Assembly: GCA_013397075.1 (NCBI GenBank)
Contig: VWZS01002414.1
Coordinates: 4,567-68,566, forward strand
Direction of reading: 5' to 3'
DNA length: 64,000 nt
Origin: Rhabdornis inornatus
Lineage: Eukaryota; Chordata; Aves; Passeriformes; Rhabdornithidae
The translations under genes were made by a program, and so were the position numbers. This document shows, piece by piece, positions 47,986-61,700 of this stretch. Below the pieces are notes generated by a model. It saw nothing but the letters and a program-made list of their open reading frames with translations, made no database searches and was not told where the DNA came from. How positions within the stretch are numbered: the stretch's first letter is position 1; every line of letters starts with the position of its first letter.

Positions 47986-50900
47986 CTAAGTTTTTATGGG
48001 AAGATCAGTTTATAGAAACTTTTGCTTTTTTCTACCATAGAAGTAAGCATGAGGGATTTCTAAAACAATGGAAAAACCCTGATGCAGATGTAGGTAGCTT
48101 AGTCTGCTGACAGAAAGTGTATGTAGGCAATATTTGGTAGTTCTATGAAATCAGTGGTTTTTTCCCTCTTAAAACAAAGTATTACTAACTATCTTGAAAA
48201 ACATGAAAATATGGGACAGAACCCATGCTGCTCCATGTCTTGTGCTCCTGGGCACATAGATGTTTATGTTGGAAAAATGGGACTGCCAGCCTGTGTTGTG
48301 TGTTGTTATTCTGGCCCTTATTTGGGAGACTGTTCTGACATTGTCAGGAAGGTCTAGGTGTAAAATTGTTTCTATCCTCTGGCTGAGCTTATCAAAGCAA
48401 GAATACCCATTTCTTCCCAGTGCTGTGAATGCGTTCATTTTTCTGTGCTCATTCTGCTGGTAAATGGAGGCTGGTTTTCTGTTTCAGGTAGCTATATTGG
48501 CACTGAACAGTGGATGTGTTCTGAAGCCATGGGGTTTTTTTCCTAGAAGTATTCTGTAGGTTCCCAGAAACTAAATGATTATTCTGCTCTGATACAGATA
48601 ACTATGCAACAGGAGGTGTGCACTTCACTTACTACCATTACCACATGCAGCTGCTGAAATCTTTCAAAAGCAGACCAAAAAGCCCTCACAAAAGAGGCTT
48701 CAGCTCAGAATGGCACCCTACACTGGTAGAGGACGTATCAAATCTGCATTCATGTGTGGCTGTAGACATATAAAAATTCTGCATTTGTTACCCAGTCAGC
48801 AATGCCTGTAAAAATAAAATATAATAGATTTCAGATCAATTAAGCTAGATTTGGAAGACTGCAATCTTCTAACCTTGTGGTACATGCAGAGAGGAGAAGC
48901 TGGTCAATCACAGTCAAAAGGTTAAGCCCTGTGTCTGAATCTCTGACAATACCAATGTGATTTTTTTTAGACAGAGATTAAATTAATTTGACTCTAATGG
49001 AATAGAAAGAGAAAAAAAAAAGGCTCACACCTAACAAACCTGAAGTGCACAGTGTTATGGGTAGAGATGTCCTTGGCTTTTAAAACTGCTCTAGAAGAGG
49101 GATATAATTATCTGGTAAAAGCTATTGGTTATCATTTTCTATTAGTTCTATAGGACACTTCCATTATGGAAGGTCACTTTTCTCCAGTTACTGTATCGCA
49201 TTTTGTACAACAATGTACTCATAGGATGTGACATTTGCTATTCTCCAAAATAAATTACAATTCTTTGGCCTGTGGAAACAACTAAAAATAGGCAAGAGAA
49301 TAGACAGTTAGCTTGCAGCATATGCCATGCCTAGGTGCAGGCAAAGACCCCAACATTACAGGGTGGAGTCTGAGCACTCATGTGTACAGCCAGTACCATC
49401 AGACTTGCTGATTCATGTTTTATCTCATGAGGGGGCCATGGCTCCATGGTTATTAAATACCGGTTTCCAAGCACTGTAGCAGCTTTGCTGTGTTTTGCAG
49501 CAGTGGTAACACAAGGCAAAATAACTTGAGTTTATTTTAATGAAACTTGGCATTTGGTTGGCTGATTGCTTACATGAAGAAGTGGTTTCTTAGAATAGCC
49601 GTGATGACTCAGCAGTGGCATGCATATGCTGCGGGCACCTTGAAGGCAAATGTGTGGTGTGACTTGGCTCCATCTCGTGCGTGACTTCCATGAGTTGCCC
49701 AGATTCACTGCTGAGTTCCGCACCACAGTCCCACTTTGCAGAACTGAGGACTTGTCAGTTTTCCACTTTACAATCCTTATCTCCAGGAAAAGCACTAAAA
49801 ATATTTATCAGTAATAAGCAGGTAGTTGAAAGACTTTCCCTAACACCTATTCATGTGTCCTTGCCTAGAAAGAGTAAAAGTAAATAAGTAAAAAGAAGAA
49901 ACGTCATCTTGCTTGCAAGCCTAAATTGAATAATCGCTAGGAAGTGCTCACAGATAGCTCATTATTTTTGAAGAGGCAGTTTCTCACCTTCGGTCTTCTT
50001 TCTTTATTATGTCTGTGTCTCTCACCCCTGCCATGTTTGAGCCTGGATATCTTTGCAGCTGTGGGGCCCATGCTGCTGGGCACATGCATTTTGTGAGCCC
50101 TTGCAGAACATCACCTTACTTCACACAGTAAATACTAATTGCTGACTTACTACAGATAAATCAAAACTTGCATTAATAGTTAAAAGTAGAGTATTAAACT
50201 TGTTCTTTACTCAGGAGTGATTGATGGCTTCTATTACACGCCATTAGATATTTTATTCTTGTTAAATGAAGAGCAGCCAACTTTGTCAAGTATTTTTAGT
50301 TCCCCCTGGTCTTATTGGCTCCATCTATTTTCAGGGATGTTCTGTAAATGGCCACATATGGCTTTGTGTCTGTAGGAGTGATGACTGTACAGCTGGCTTT
50401 CATTGCCCACCAATTTACCAGAGCCCCCTTTATTGTGAGCCTGACAGCACCAGGGAGCTTTGTAGAACTAACAAAATATATCTGTTTTCTAATTGTCTAT
50501 TTATCCCCTTCCATAGATTGGTGGGCCTCTCATGTGAAAGCAAAGGAGGGACAGCCTTGAACAATGATCCTTGTCAGGGCAGTTGCTCACTTTAAATTAG
50601 GGTCTCATTGCTAAATAACTAATTTAGCCCTGCTATCAGACTGAAAAAGTGTGTATTCAGTGCAAAGTGCCAACTGGGGAATTGATTATGTCTCCTCTTA
50701 CTGTGCATGATGAAAGTGCCAGGCTGGCAGGCGGTAGGTGAGCTCCCCAGAGGCCAACACATTCCCAGCATGGAGGGTCCATGCCAGACAACCAGGCAGG
50801 GACTCCACGAGGTGGCCAGGCTCTGAGAGTCTTGGCATGAGCCTCAGGTGCTTGGGATCGCCACTTCATATGTTAGGATGAGAGACGGTCGCTGCTACTG

Positions 50901-53900
50901 TCCCTGACCTGAAGTTGGACCAGGAGGGAGATGGAGAACAGAGGTGGCTTGGGAACCAGAGCAGAGAGAGGTTGCGGGGGCTGGTGGCCTCAGTGTTGGT
51001 CCCAGATTTTGTCTCCTTGAAGCAATTTGCGCAGCGCCCCTGTCCACTGCAAGACCTTTTCCCATCAATATCCCAAGAGAACAACTGCAACAACCCGAAC
51101 TAACTGCAATCTCTCCAGTGCGCCCAGGCTGCCCTTGTCCATCAGATTCATTCCTATTGCAATAGTGTGGACCAGGACTTGCCACCACAGATGAATAGAG
51201 CACACAATCTGAGCACGAAGGAACCTTTTTCCCAGCTATAGAACAGGTCTGGACTTGCCCGGCGCATTCTAGAGGATGCGGTGCCCCTCCAAGAGTGCTT
51301 TCTTGGACACTGAGAGAAAGCGTGTGGGAACAGCAAAGGGTTTAAGATCTGTTCCTGATCAATTTTGTATCAAGGGATGGAACACCTGTGGTTATTCACA
51401 TTCAGGGACAAACCTCAGAAACAATTTGTCTTGAACTGTGACTTGAGTCCCCTCAAGTAACCCTTGATTTTTGGGATACCATATCATTATGAATCACTCC
51501 AAGACGGCACTACAAACCTCAAGGTCTGTGGGTGAGAGCACACACAGGGACAGTCTCCAGGCGTGAACCCAACTCTCCAGACAGGATTGCACGTTAGGGG
51601 AAACTTTTATTGGGGTGGCTCTGTTGGGAAAGAAATAGATGGGCTTTTGCAAAGGGAAGAGCAGATCTCTGTAGCTGCAAAGATTGCTTGTTGATAATTT
51701 CAAATTAGTTATATAATTTAATCTGGCTAATCAGACTCACATTTCATTCCTTCTGAGTTTTTTCAAGTGCGTCATGAATGTTCTGGACATTTGAATAGCC
51801 CAAATATTTCTGATGTTTTGTTGATACCAGGGTGCTGGAAGGTTGTCTCACACCTAACATGGATGCAGAATTTGCCCCTGCTGGCTGCCCAACAAAAACT
51901 AAACTTGAAGTCTCACTGTAATATTTTGCATCAACTAAGCCTGAGACTCTGCATTCATTGATTTTTTTATCTTAAACAGCAAAGAATATTGGGGTTTACG
52001 GTCCTTTTGTTGTGGTGGCTGAGGCAAAAGCCACAGCAGCTTTACAGCCTGGAAGATTTAATTTTGAAGAGCATTCAGCTCTTCTTAGGCTGCCTCCCCT
52101 TAGCTCTCCAAAGGTGAATCCAAGAAAAGAATTTAAACTGTGCCTTTTTATACATCCTCTATAGATACTATAGATCCCACAATTGCTGACTTCCAATTTA
52201 TTCAGGCAGTGTCCTTTAAGAGATGGTTGTCGGTATATGTAGAAGTATTGCAGCAGAATCCCATCCTGAAAGCAGAGAACTATGCCATGGCTAAATTCCA
52301 AAGTTGTGGAGTAGGCAGTTTCCCCAACAGGTGCCTGTCACTGAGTTCCTGCTCCTGGAGAACCAGCTGGCAGCACCCGTAGGTGAGGAGCAGAAGCAGT
52401 AGCAAAGGGCTGATGACCTAGAGCCCAGGGAGAACAGCTGCCCACTTGCTAAATCCCTTCAACAATGCCAACACAGGTGTCTTCAGCAACAGAGGGACGC
52501 TACAGTGATCCACTGTCTCCTTTCCTCAGGCTCATTCCTAAAGTGTCAGATAAGCACCTTCCTTTACGCTTGCTGGGGGGATGCTTCTCTTCCCAAAGCA
52601 AGGATTGTTTTTTCACTTGAATATGTAACAGTCACCTCCACCTGGGTGACAGGCACCTCCCATGACTCTCCTGTACAACATGACAACAGCAGAGCTGCAA
52701 TTTTAATAGACTCCAAGTAGTTTTCACAGAGCAAAGCCTTAAAAACTCCCCAAGGAGAGATCATCAAGCAGAATGGTCCCACGAGCTGAGTTTATTAGCA
52801 GGCAGGACAGAGAGGTTGATGAGCCCGTGCGGCTGAGCAGACAAGCTGTCAGACAAGACTCCTAATCCAATCAGTTACCTGTCGGAGGGGACTGGGCTGT
52901 GGTTTCTGGCTGCAGCACCTCTGGGGAGCACTGTGCTTGGCCCCTCACACTGGCTGCCACCCCAGCTAGGGGCCAGGGATCCTGGGCATTCCCATGCTGT
53001 GGAGGAGAAAGCACAGTTAAAACCACACTTGGAACCTTCCTCCCATTGAAAGACACCGCTGGGGGTATACAGGTTAGAGTATGCTCAGGCTCCCTCGTAA
53101 GCCCTTGTAGAAGCAAAATTAAACATTTTGGTGATTTTTCTTGCCTTTTCACGTTGAAACAGCCTGGTGGGGGGCACACAAATATATTTAAAATAGCATG
53201 AGTGTTGTCTGGCTAGCGTGACTGTGGTACAGCTGCTCTGGATGGCAGGGACTGAGGACTGTGGGAGGTTTTACTGGTGTGGAAGACTGCAGCACAGCAG
53301 GTACATGTAAGCAGTGAGGTGAAAAAGCTCCTCCAGGCACTTGGACACCCAGTACCAGGCTGTCCTGGGGTAGAGAAGCTCCCCATGCCTCTTCAGTGCC
53401 AACCACAGTAGTTTGCTGTGCACTTCGAAACCACAGTGTGCAGGGTGGGAAGAGCAGGGCAGCAGAGACCCATTCTGAGGAGCAGGGAGGAGCAGGGTGT
53501 GGGCTTTGAATGAAAAGAGGTGTCCCCTTGCCAGCCCAAGAGCTGTAGAGTGAATAGCATCATTAAACTGAACAAAATTAAGAAAAGAATTACACAAGAC
53601 TATAACATTTGTCTATAAAATATTACATAGCTTGGAAAAAAAACATTGTTTTCCTTAGAATGAAACCTAATTTTTCCTTCAAATAAATGCGAAACCTACA
53701 TCACATTACACAGTTTCAGTCCAATTACAAATTGAATGTCTGATTTGTTAATTTTCTGAAAAGATCAGAAGTCCTTTATATGCCAAAAGTGGTTGTTCAG
53801 TGTTTCCTGAATGATCATTTTCAACACTTTGGTTCCTGGACCTTCAAAGAAAAACACAAGTGATTATGTTTTATGCCTGTATGTATTTATGGTTCTAGCA

Positions 53901-54802
53901 AATTTAAACAGGATTAATGACTCTCTCTTCTGCTGCAGAACCTGCAGAACATGCAGTGGTATTTTGTTTTCTAGTGGCTTGAACCACCTTTTAATCAAGG
54001 AAACAATTTTTAACGTGACTGCACTAATATTTCCGTTTACACCAAAAATATTTTCCTGTTTGAACTCCTCTGGAAAGCAGCATCACTAGGCTTTTTCAGA
54101 GGTTTGTGATGCAATGTAGTGGGCTTATGACAAGAATATAGTTTGCCTGGCATTTTTTTCTGATGGCTGTAAAGAAGCTTGTCACAGTCTCTGCAAAAAT
54201 AGAAAGCAACTTATTGAGATTTGTTCTTGTTCTAATCCCCTGTATTATATTCAAGGGTATCCTGTACTAGAACTGGGTGGCTGTTCAACTACATGTTTAA
54301 GTAATGAAGTTTACTATTATGGCAATATAAATCTGGGAAAAGAGTAGCATGTATCAGATTAACAGTACTTCTGACTAAATGAAATGGCAACAGCAAAATC
54401 ACCAGCACTACAAGAGGAAAAATCCAATGTATAGGCTTTATAAGAAATTCTACTGAACTCTAGTGAAAATTTAACTCTGAGAAGTGCTACAGATATCTAA
54501 AAACTCCGTAAGTTACTGTAGAAGCCTGGAATACTCTTCTTGTAATTCCAAGATTCAGAGAGAATGGACCTGTAACATCTGAGTCAAAAAGTGCCACCTC
54601 TGCCTCTGCTCCTGTAGATACTCCCTACTTTTCTGTCTGTTTGTGCCCACCCCTCACAGAGAAAACTTGGGTAAGCAAACATGCAGTCTTTGACAGACTC
54701 TCTAAGATTTTGCTCCTCTCACATTTGCATACATTACATTTCATGAATTTTGTTGAAATTTTAGAGTGGCACAGGTGGTATGTGGGGGACTGTACAGGAT
54801 GT
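47986..54802. other. Largest repeat-poor intergenic stretch
   Basis: About 6.8 kb without a recognised gene, RNA or mobile element. The MELK-PAX5 neighbourhood in other vertebrates is gene-poor, so this may hold regulatory DNA. 50150-50640 and 53580-54120 are A/T-rich and repeat-free, but I cannot judge conservation from one sequence. Confidence 0.4.
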
Positions 54803-55422
54803 TGTCATGCTTTAATCCTCCCCAGCCACCAAGTAAGTACCCCACAGCTGCTTGCTCACACTTCCCATCACATTCCCAGTGGGGAGGATGGGGAGAAAGA
54901 AACAATGAACTTTGTGTGTTAAGAACTTTGTGAGTTAAGAAATTTAGTAATCAAAACAAAATAAAATATAACACTAATAATACTACTTATAATAATAGTA
55001 ACAAAAAGGAGACCAAATGAGAGAGGACTAAAACCCAAGAGAAACAAGTGATGCCCAATGCAATTTTTGGCCTCACACTATCTGATGCCCAGCCTGTCCC
55101 CAAAGCAGTAATCATTGACTCCTGGACAATTTCCCCCTGTCTACAGACACAAGGTAGGATGCTCTGTAGTGTAGAATGTCCCTTTGGCCAGTTTGTCCCG
55201 TTTGTCAGCTGTCCTGGCCATGCTCTCTCCTGGCTTCTTGTGCACCTTCTCACTGGCAGAGCATGGGACATTGAAAAGTCCTTGATCTAGGGTAAGCACT
55301 ACTGAGCACCTACCAAATATCAGTGTATTACTAACAACATTGCTCTTATACTGAATCCAAAACACAACACTGTGCCAACTATTGGGAGGAAACGTTACTC
55401 TATCCCAGCCAACACCAGTACA
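54803..55422 (-). mobile_element. Antisense ERV LTR, about 620 bp
   Basis: Left edge TGTCATGCTTTAATCCTCCC and right edge TATCCCAGCCAACACCAGTACA, i.e. reversed ends of the LTR type seen at 32553 and 32813. Internal blocks TGCCCAATGCAATTTTTGGC, CTTTGGCCAGTTTGTCCCG and TACTGAATCCAAAACACAAC occur in the expected order. Complete or nearly so. The 176-codon minus-strand frame at 55141-55671 overlaps this LTR and is not a gene. Confidence 0.75.
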
Positions 55423-56757
55423 GAGATACAGCTTGCATTTGTATGGAAATTTGTCTGATTTGTCTTTGATTTCCTGAAAGAGATGCTGCTGCACCCAGTG
55501 TGGTAGTGATACAGTGCTCTCCAGGTCACCTGGCGAGCTGCTGCAGGCAGGACTCACAGACACTCCTGGCATGGGGTTCAGGGATGCTGAACTGCCCCAA
55601 ACAGCATGGGCAGCGTGGATGTGCACTGCTCCACACCACCTCATGCTGGAGAAGGGTGCCAGCAGTTGCAACCTCTGTTCCTAACCTCCAGAAGGGATTT
55701 TGTAGCCCAACATCAGTTTTCTGATTATGTTGGCTTGCATGGTGCTGTGCTGTCCCTAGGATGACCTTTCAATCAGCTACAGTGCCCTCCCACAACCCCT
55801 CTGAGGGCCAGACGGAGGATGAGAGAGTGCACTTCCAGCACCACAGCCCATCATGCTCATGGGGACAGAGGGACCACACTTCAGGGTGGCCTGATCCAAA
55901 ACGCAGAGCAGTAACAGGAGGACGTGGCTTTACTGGTCTGGGTGTTTATAGTTAAAGCCTCAGAGTCATACACACTAGTTAGTACTTCTTTTTTGCAAAT
56001 GGTGTTTCTCTGCTATAGTTAAGGAGCCCAAGTTTGAAGACAATTAAGGCAAAACAACTTTGCTGTACATAGGTGGCAATACCTGTAGATTTATGGACAA
56101 TTTGCAGGACACAGGTGTGCTTTTTACCATCTGCATTAATTGGTCATCAGCTTGTCTCAGATACCCTCTCATCAGTTTCTTAATTCTTATTTCTGCGTTG
56201 TCCGAATCTTTACCAGGCTAGGGGGATGGGAGGTGGGGCAGAAGACTAATCACAGCTGCCCAAGAAACCCTTCACCTATGACTCAAGATTTGCTTTTGTT
56301 GGGTTCTGTCATTTTGCAGATTAAGAGCATTAGCTCCTTAATCCATCAGAAATGCTCAGCAAGACACACTTTGTTCTGTCTGTTTTGAGCCAGGCAGTGC
56401 CTTTGCTTATGACAGGTAAAATTAGACCAAATTCTACTGTATTTTATGTCAGATGTGAGACTCCAATTAATTTATTATGGGAGAAACAGATATCCATGCT
56501 GCTGATCTCCATGGTTTAAGACCTAGTGCTGTGTGGGAGGACTCTGGTGAGCCTTAATCAACAGCATCTGCTTGTGTGCTGCCTAAGACTTGCATTTCGT
56601 GTAGAAGGACACTCAGTTGTACTCCAACAACTGATTTTTGATTTGTTATATTGTGTGGTACACACAAAACACAAGTAATTTCTTAACTCTCTAACCGGAT
56701 TTGAGGATTGTGTTACAAAACCTGAATTTCATAATGTGGTATTCAGGGGTAAAAAGG

Positions 56758-57182
56758 TGTAGTAGACAGGTAGAGAAATTATAAAAGAAAGGCCTCATAA
56801 AATCAGGCCTGGTCTGCTAAATTAATAGCTGGCCTGTCATTTCTAAGTGCAGCTAAATACTTTGCAAGTCACCATGTGAAAACAATCTTGGTACGAAAGG
56901 TTCGTTAACACAACAACATATTCCTGGGTGAAAAGTAAGTGCACTTGTGCAAAACAATAAGGTTTTTCTCCCATGAGAACCTACAAAAGAAAAATATAAA
57001 CACTTGAACCTTAGCACATGTACACAAAACCATCTTCAGACCAATAAATGAAGTAGTATGGAAACTAGTAGCCAATTGGAGTCAAATACAAGGTCTGTAA
57101 AAACTGTATAAAGATGCGTTATGTGAATAAAGAATTGGCTTTTCCTGTATTAATAAAATGGAGTCTCGCATCATTTATTACA
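56758..57182 (+). mobile_element. Solo LTR of another ERV, 425 bp
   Basis: Starts TGTAGTAGAC and ends TTTATTACA (imperfect inverted ends TGTAGTA/TTATTACA). TATA-like GTATAAAGATGC near 57105 and poly(A) signal GAATAAAG about 20 bases after it. TAAAAAGG lies just left of it (56750-56757) and again at 57184-57191, one base off the edge, a possible but A-rich duplication. Confidence 0.55.
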
Positions 57183-57284
57183 ATAAAAAGGGAGAAATGA
57201 AAACACCATGCATTTTTTCCATTAATTTTAAAGACATAAAGTAAGAAATCAAGATACGTTTAGCTTATGTCCTTGTTATAGATA

Positions 57285-57775
57285 GGTCACGTGATGCTTG
57301 GCTCTCACAATTACAGGATGAGTATTCTGAGAAATTTTATTGATGTATAGTTATGTTACTGTGACTCGTTGTTTGGACATTCTCTGTTTTCCCTATAGTC
57401 CCCTTCCCCCCTCTTGTATTGTTAACACTAGATGGTTTTAATTGGAGAGGATATGTAAAGGGAGGGCGTGTGCTAAGGAAGGCGTGTTACTAGGAGGTGT
57501 AGCATGACAACATGTGACCTACAATTGAGCTGTAAGAAAATAATCTCCACCAATGGACAGCAAAGAAGAGTTGACTGACAGACTTTGAGGCACCAGGGGT
57601 ATAAAAGGCATCCATTGGATGCAAAGGGATGCAAAGAGCATCCATTTTGTGGGTGAGCTGCTAGTCACAAAGACTCCCAGCACTTTGATTTTTCTATATT
57701 CAGTCTCTTGTTGCATTTTGTAAAAGTTTGTATTAAACTTTGAAATTTAAAAAAGTAAGCATCTTTCTCACATCC
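57285..57775 (+). mobile_element. Probable solo LTR
   Basis: A TATA box in GGGGTATAAAAGGCATCC (about 57597) lies 135 bases before a poly(A)-like TATTAAAC, with a CCACCAATGG CCAAT-type site upstream, the order seen in LTRs. TGATGCTT on the left and AAGCATCT on the right may be the inverted ends. Borders are uncertain. Confidence 0.4.
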
Positions 57776-57877
57776 TGAAGTGGTTAAACTTCAGTGGGAG
57801 AGAGAAAGGTAATTTTAAAAAAGTGATTTAGTCATAGTGTGATATTGCTATAAAGCAGCATACCATCATATTGCAGG

Positions 57878-58781
57878 TGTTACATTAAGAGGGACCAATC
57901 TGATTTTTATTTATGCCTCAACATATGTTATACATGAGGTGATGGATTCCGATAGGGGCTGTACATGTGCTGGCAGCCCTGTCTCCAGGGAGACTTCACC
58001 TGCCAGCCCATCAGGGGAGAGAAAGCTTCCACGATCAGGCTGCGAGTTAGTCCCCACTGGCTGGCAGAGCAGAATCCTGGATGCCTGGGAAAAATTGCCC
58101 AGGAAATTGGGCTGTGGGAGGAGCTTTAGCAGATAAAAGCAGTTCACTGCGGCTCAACTGGGGCATTTTGCTTTGGGTTTCTTGGAGGGATCAGTGGCTT
58201 GCTCTGAGGGTCAGCTTGGCTCTCCTCCTCCCCCCACCTTTTCCTCCCTGCAGTTCTGTTTCTCTGCCCTCACCCGTTCTGCCCTGTTTCACTGTTTCTG
58301 CAAGGCAGCTCATTGCTACAAAAACCTGGTGTTCTCATGCTTCACTGATGGGGCAAGGACTGTTTACACCCATCCATGACTGCCATTGCTGCCGTGTTTC
58401 TCATGTTGGAGCCACTGCTGCCCACAGCCACTGCGCCCTGAACCTGAGAATCTGCAGCTGCTTCAGCAGTGCGTCCATAGCCACATCAGCCTGCTCTTTT
58501 GCTTGTGGCAGAGACACACAACCTGTTACTGCTTGAAAATTTTGCCCAGCTACTCACAAAATCCTCACATACCCGCCATAGCTTGCAGCACACACACTCC
58601 ATCTGCTGAGCTGACGCTGACAGAGCACCTGGGATTCTTGTGGTAATGCTGTTCCTATCTTCTGCCTCTCTATCTCTCTTTTCTCTCTCTGCTCTCTTTT
58701 CTATCCCCTTCGGTAAGAACACCGACTGTTTTTCTATCAATAAACAATTCTCAGATATAACAGTACTGCATTTGCACTTCA
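57878..58781 (+). mobile_element. LTR-like dispersed repeat, copy 1
   Basis: GGGACCAATCTGATTTTTAT and TTATGCCTCAACATAT near the left edge recur at 62322 on. TATA-like AGATAAAAGC at about 58130 and poly(A) signal AATAAA at 58739-58744 support an LTR. A C/T-rich central part follows the TATA site. Exact ends are not fixed. Confidence 0.55.
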
Positions 58782-61700
58782 TTTTCATCTGAGAAATGTA
58801 TTAAAAAGAATCCTCTCTGGCTCCCTGTTTTTACAGCTGGACAGGACATACATGAAAGCTACAGACTTTTACATAACTGAGAGAATTATTTTGTATGTAA
58901 TACAAAAGGTATAAGCTGTTAGAAAAACAGGCACTGAGAAAAGGAGAATATTCCCATTTTTTCCCTTTCCTTTTCTTCATAGAGCAACTGAAGTATACAG
59001 ATCTGTGGGATTTAGGGTCCCTGGGATATTTTCAGGCAAGAAAATAAGTCCACTCAGTGGTGATAGGTTCTTGGGCTCCAAATGAGATGCAGAATTCCCC
59101 CAAAGTATGCAAACAGTGCAGAAAGTGGGGAGTGAGGGGAGATATGTTGCTGCCAATTGCATTGCTGTTGGAGAGTGGGGTGGGGGCACTGCAAGTGGCA
59201 GCTCCACACATTTTCAAGTCTACTCAATTTTGATTTCTGAGTTCACCTGTTGTCACCATAGAGGTTGATGGTGATCAGGACTGGGATGGAGGCTACATAC
59301 AAGCAAAGGACGTGCATGGATGGGATGTCCTCAGATACCTATGAAAGCAGGACAGGGTTGTTTTCTGCAAAGTTAGCATCTGGTCTGACACAATACATTT
59401 CTCCACCAGTGTGGAATATGTACCCAATGCAGGTTAGCAGATAACACTGGTGTTACCTGTCAAAGAGAAGATCAAGCCTTTGGTACACTTCTCAAGATTT
59501 CTGAGTGAGCACTCTCTCAGTGCCCACAGGAGTATTTAGTCTGAGTCAAGTTCTTAAGGCATTTTGCTACCTTTGCAAGGTGTTCCGCCCCTCCACTGGC
59601 TGAGCCTACAGGCATCAACTAAACACTCCAGCTGGGGCAGGGAGGAAACCCCAAAATGAAGCGGCTTTCCTGAAGGGCCTTGACAGGGCTCATCACAGAT
59701 ATTAGCATTTTAACATCCTTGCAAATCTAATCCAAATGGTTCAGCTGCTGAAAATAACTCTTGAGATATTTTAAAACTTCATCTTTTTCTTCTTTTGAAA
59801 GACAGATGTCTGCTAAGGAAAGCAGGAGCCTCCATTGGAATGGAAAATATGACCTCCCTCCCTTTGAATTATTTAGCTTTGAAATTAAGGGGCTTTCAGG
59901 CAAAGATATGAGAAAAGGAATAACAGTTCTTAACTAGCATGTATAACAAAGGAAATAAACAACAACAGCGGCAGCGACAACAAACAAAACCAGAAACTTA
60001 GTAGCAGCCTTCTTGACTGCAGGCACTTCTCTTTTGGTGCAGTTCTGGGCACAGCCGGCAGGGGCGCTGCTGGCTCCCGGCCAGGCAGGGCGGGTGTGAT
60101 GTTTCCCCGTGGCTGCAGGGGGCGCTGTGGCGCGAGTTTCGGCTGTCTGTCTCCGTGCTGTAACAGCGGGCACAAAGGGCTGGAGAAGGAACTTCCTTTA
60201 CAAACTCACAGCAGGAGCCTGTGCCCCCTCTGAATAGCAAAACGAGCTGTAGCAGGAGCCTCAGAGTAGCAAGCCGGGAAGGCATGGATGAGCAAAGTCC
60301 TGGGGTGGTAGATCAGACACTCCGCAACTGTATCTGGAACTCCCTTGGCAGGCAGGGGTTGTGCGGCTACAGTGCAATGAAAAACCCAGAGCACTGGCAG
60401 AGGCACAGTGGGGGCTGGGCAGCAACAGCCCCGCTCCAGTACATTGCAGAGAGAATCCCTGTGAGGGGAAAGGGACTAGGGGATCCCAGGGGGTTTCCCC
60501 TGAGGTACCTGTGCAGATGGTGAAAGGGTTCTTTGGTGGCCTAGGGTGTTAATAAGGTCCCAGTGCAACGGCCGCTTGTATGAGCAGAGCTCCACTCATG
60601 GTAGAAGGCAGCAGAAAACAGAACCCCGCAGTGGGTTCTTCCCACAGAGACCACAGCCTTCTTCCCCTCCAAAGCCAAAAGAGAGAAAGAGAGAGAGCCA
60701 GCAGCTGCCCCAGCACCTTTTTTCCCAGTCCAGTTCTCCCCGTATCCCTGCCCCTCCAAGAGAAACTCTCAGATAAGAGAATTGCAGCCAGATGCCCTCC
60801 TCCCCTGAGCTTGGCAACTTCTTTTGTCTCTCTTATGTACTTAGTCCTTATTGTTCTGTAGAAACAAAATGGGGGAAGATTCCTAGGAGAAAGACAAACC
60901 AAAGTAAAAACCCTTACCTTCAAAAATCTTACATGCTGTTCTAGAAAACTGGAGTGGGAACCTTAAGAAAGGTGTGGCTTCAGTGCTGCGTAGAGAGACA
61001 AATGTATAAGGAAACTTTGGTAGAAGCCCAGGGAGTGACAGATTAATGAGGTTGAACTACAAATCCGCTATGTAGAAATGTTATTTCAAGATTTTATTCT
61101 TAAACAGGAGGTAGAACAAGGTGATTCCAGCATGCCAAAACCAGGCAGATCTTGAGAGTCCTGGCAGTCTTGAGAGGCTGGCTTGAATATATGTCATTTT
61201 GTGAGAAGAAACTGACTGGCTTCACATGCAAAGTGATCAGCAAACTGAATTGTTAACTCAGCTGTCTGAAATCAGAGCTTCAGAGACTAAAACAGACACT
61301 TATTATGGATAAAATAGCTCCTTTCTATGTTCCAGTGTGACATGGAAATGCTATCTTTTGTCTTGGAGACATGAAAAGCATTCAGTCAGGTCACAATTTT
61401 TTTTGCCTGCCAGCAGACATGGCTGTAAGCACAAGAACAGTAAGGAACAGAGTGCCCAAAAACCTTCCCTACTTTAAGTAAGGGGTAGGCACTGGTGCCC
61501 AGAAACATCAGGAACAAATAACTTTGTGTCGGACCTCTAAAGGATCCGAACTGAAAGCAATCGAAGAGGTGACCAGATACATCTATTGAGTCCCAAGCAT
61601 CACTACATATGAGACAGCCACTCTGAAGCAGAAGATCCTCTTCCATGACAACAGATGAGAGCAGTGACAGCTCTCAGGGGACCCATGGGAGATGGCAGAT

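Noticed and set aside
55141..55671. 176-codon minus-strand frame
   Set aside because: It lies mostly in an antisense LTR and shows no protein domain.
59930..60923. Overlapping frames of 80-124 codons, one with a hydrophobic end
   Set aside because: They overlap on both strands in a GC-rich patch and none has a recognisable domain or splice context.
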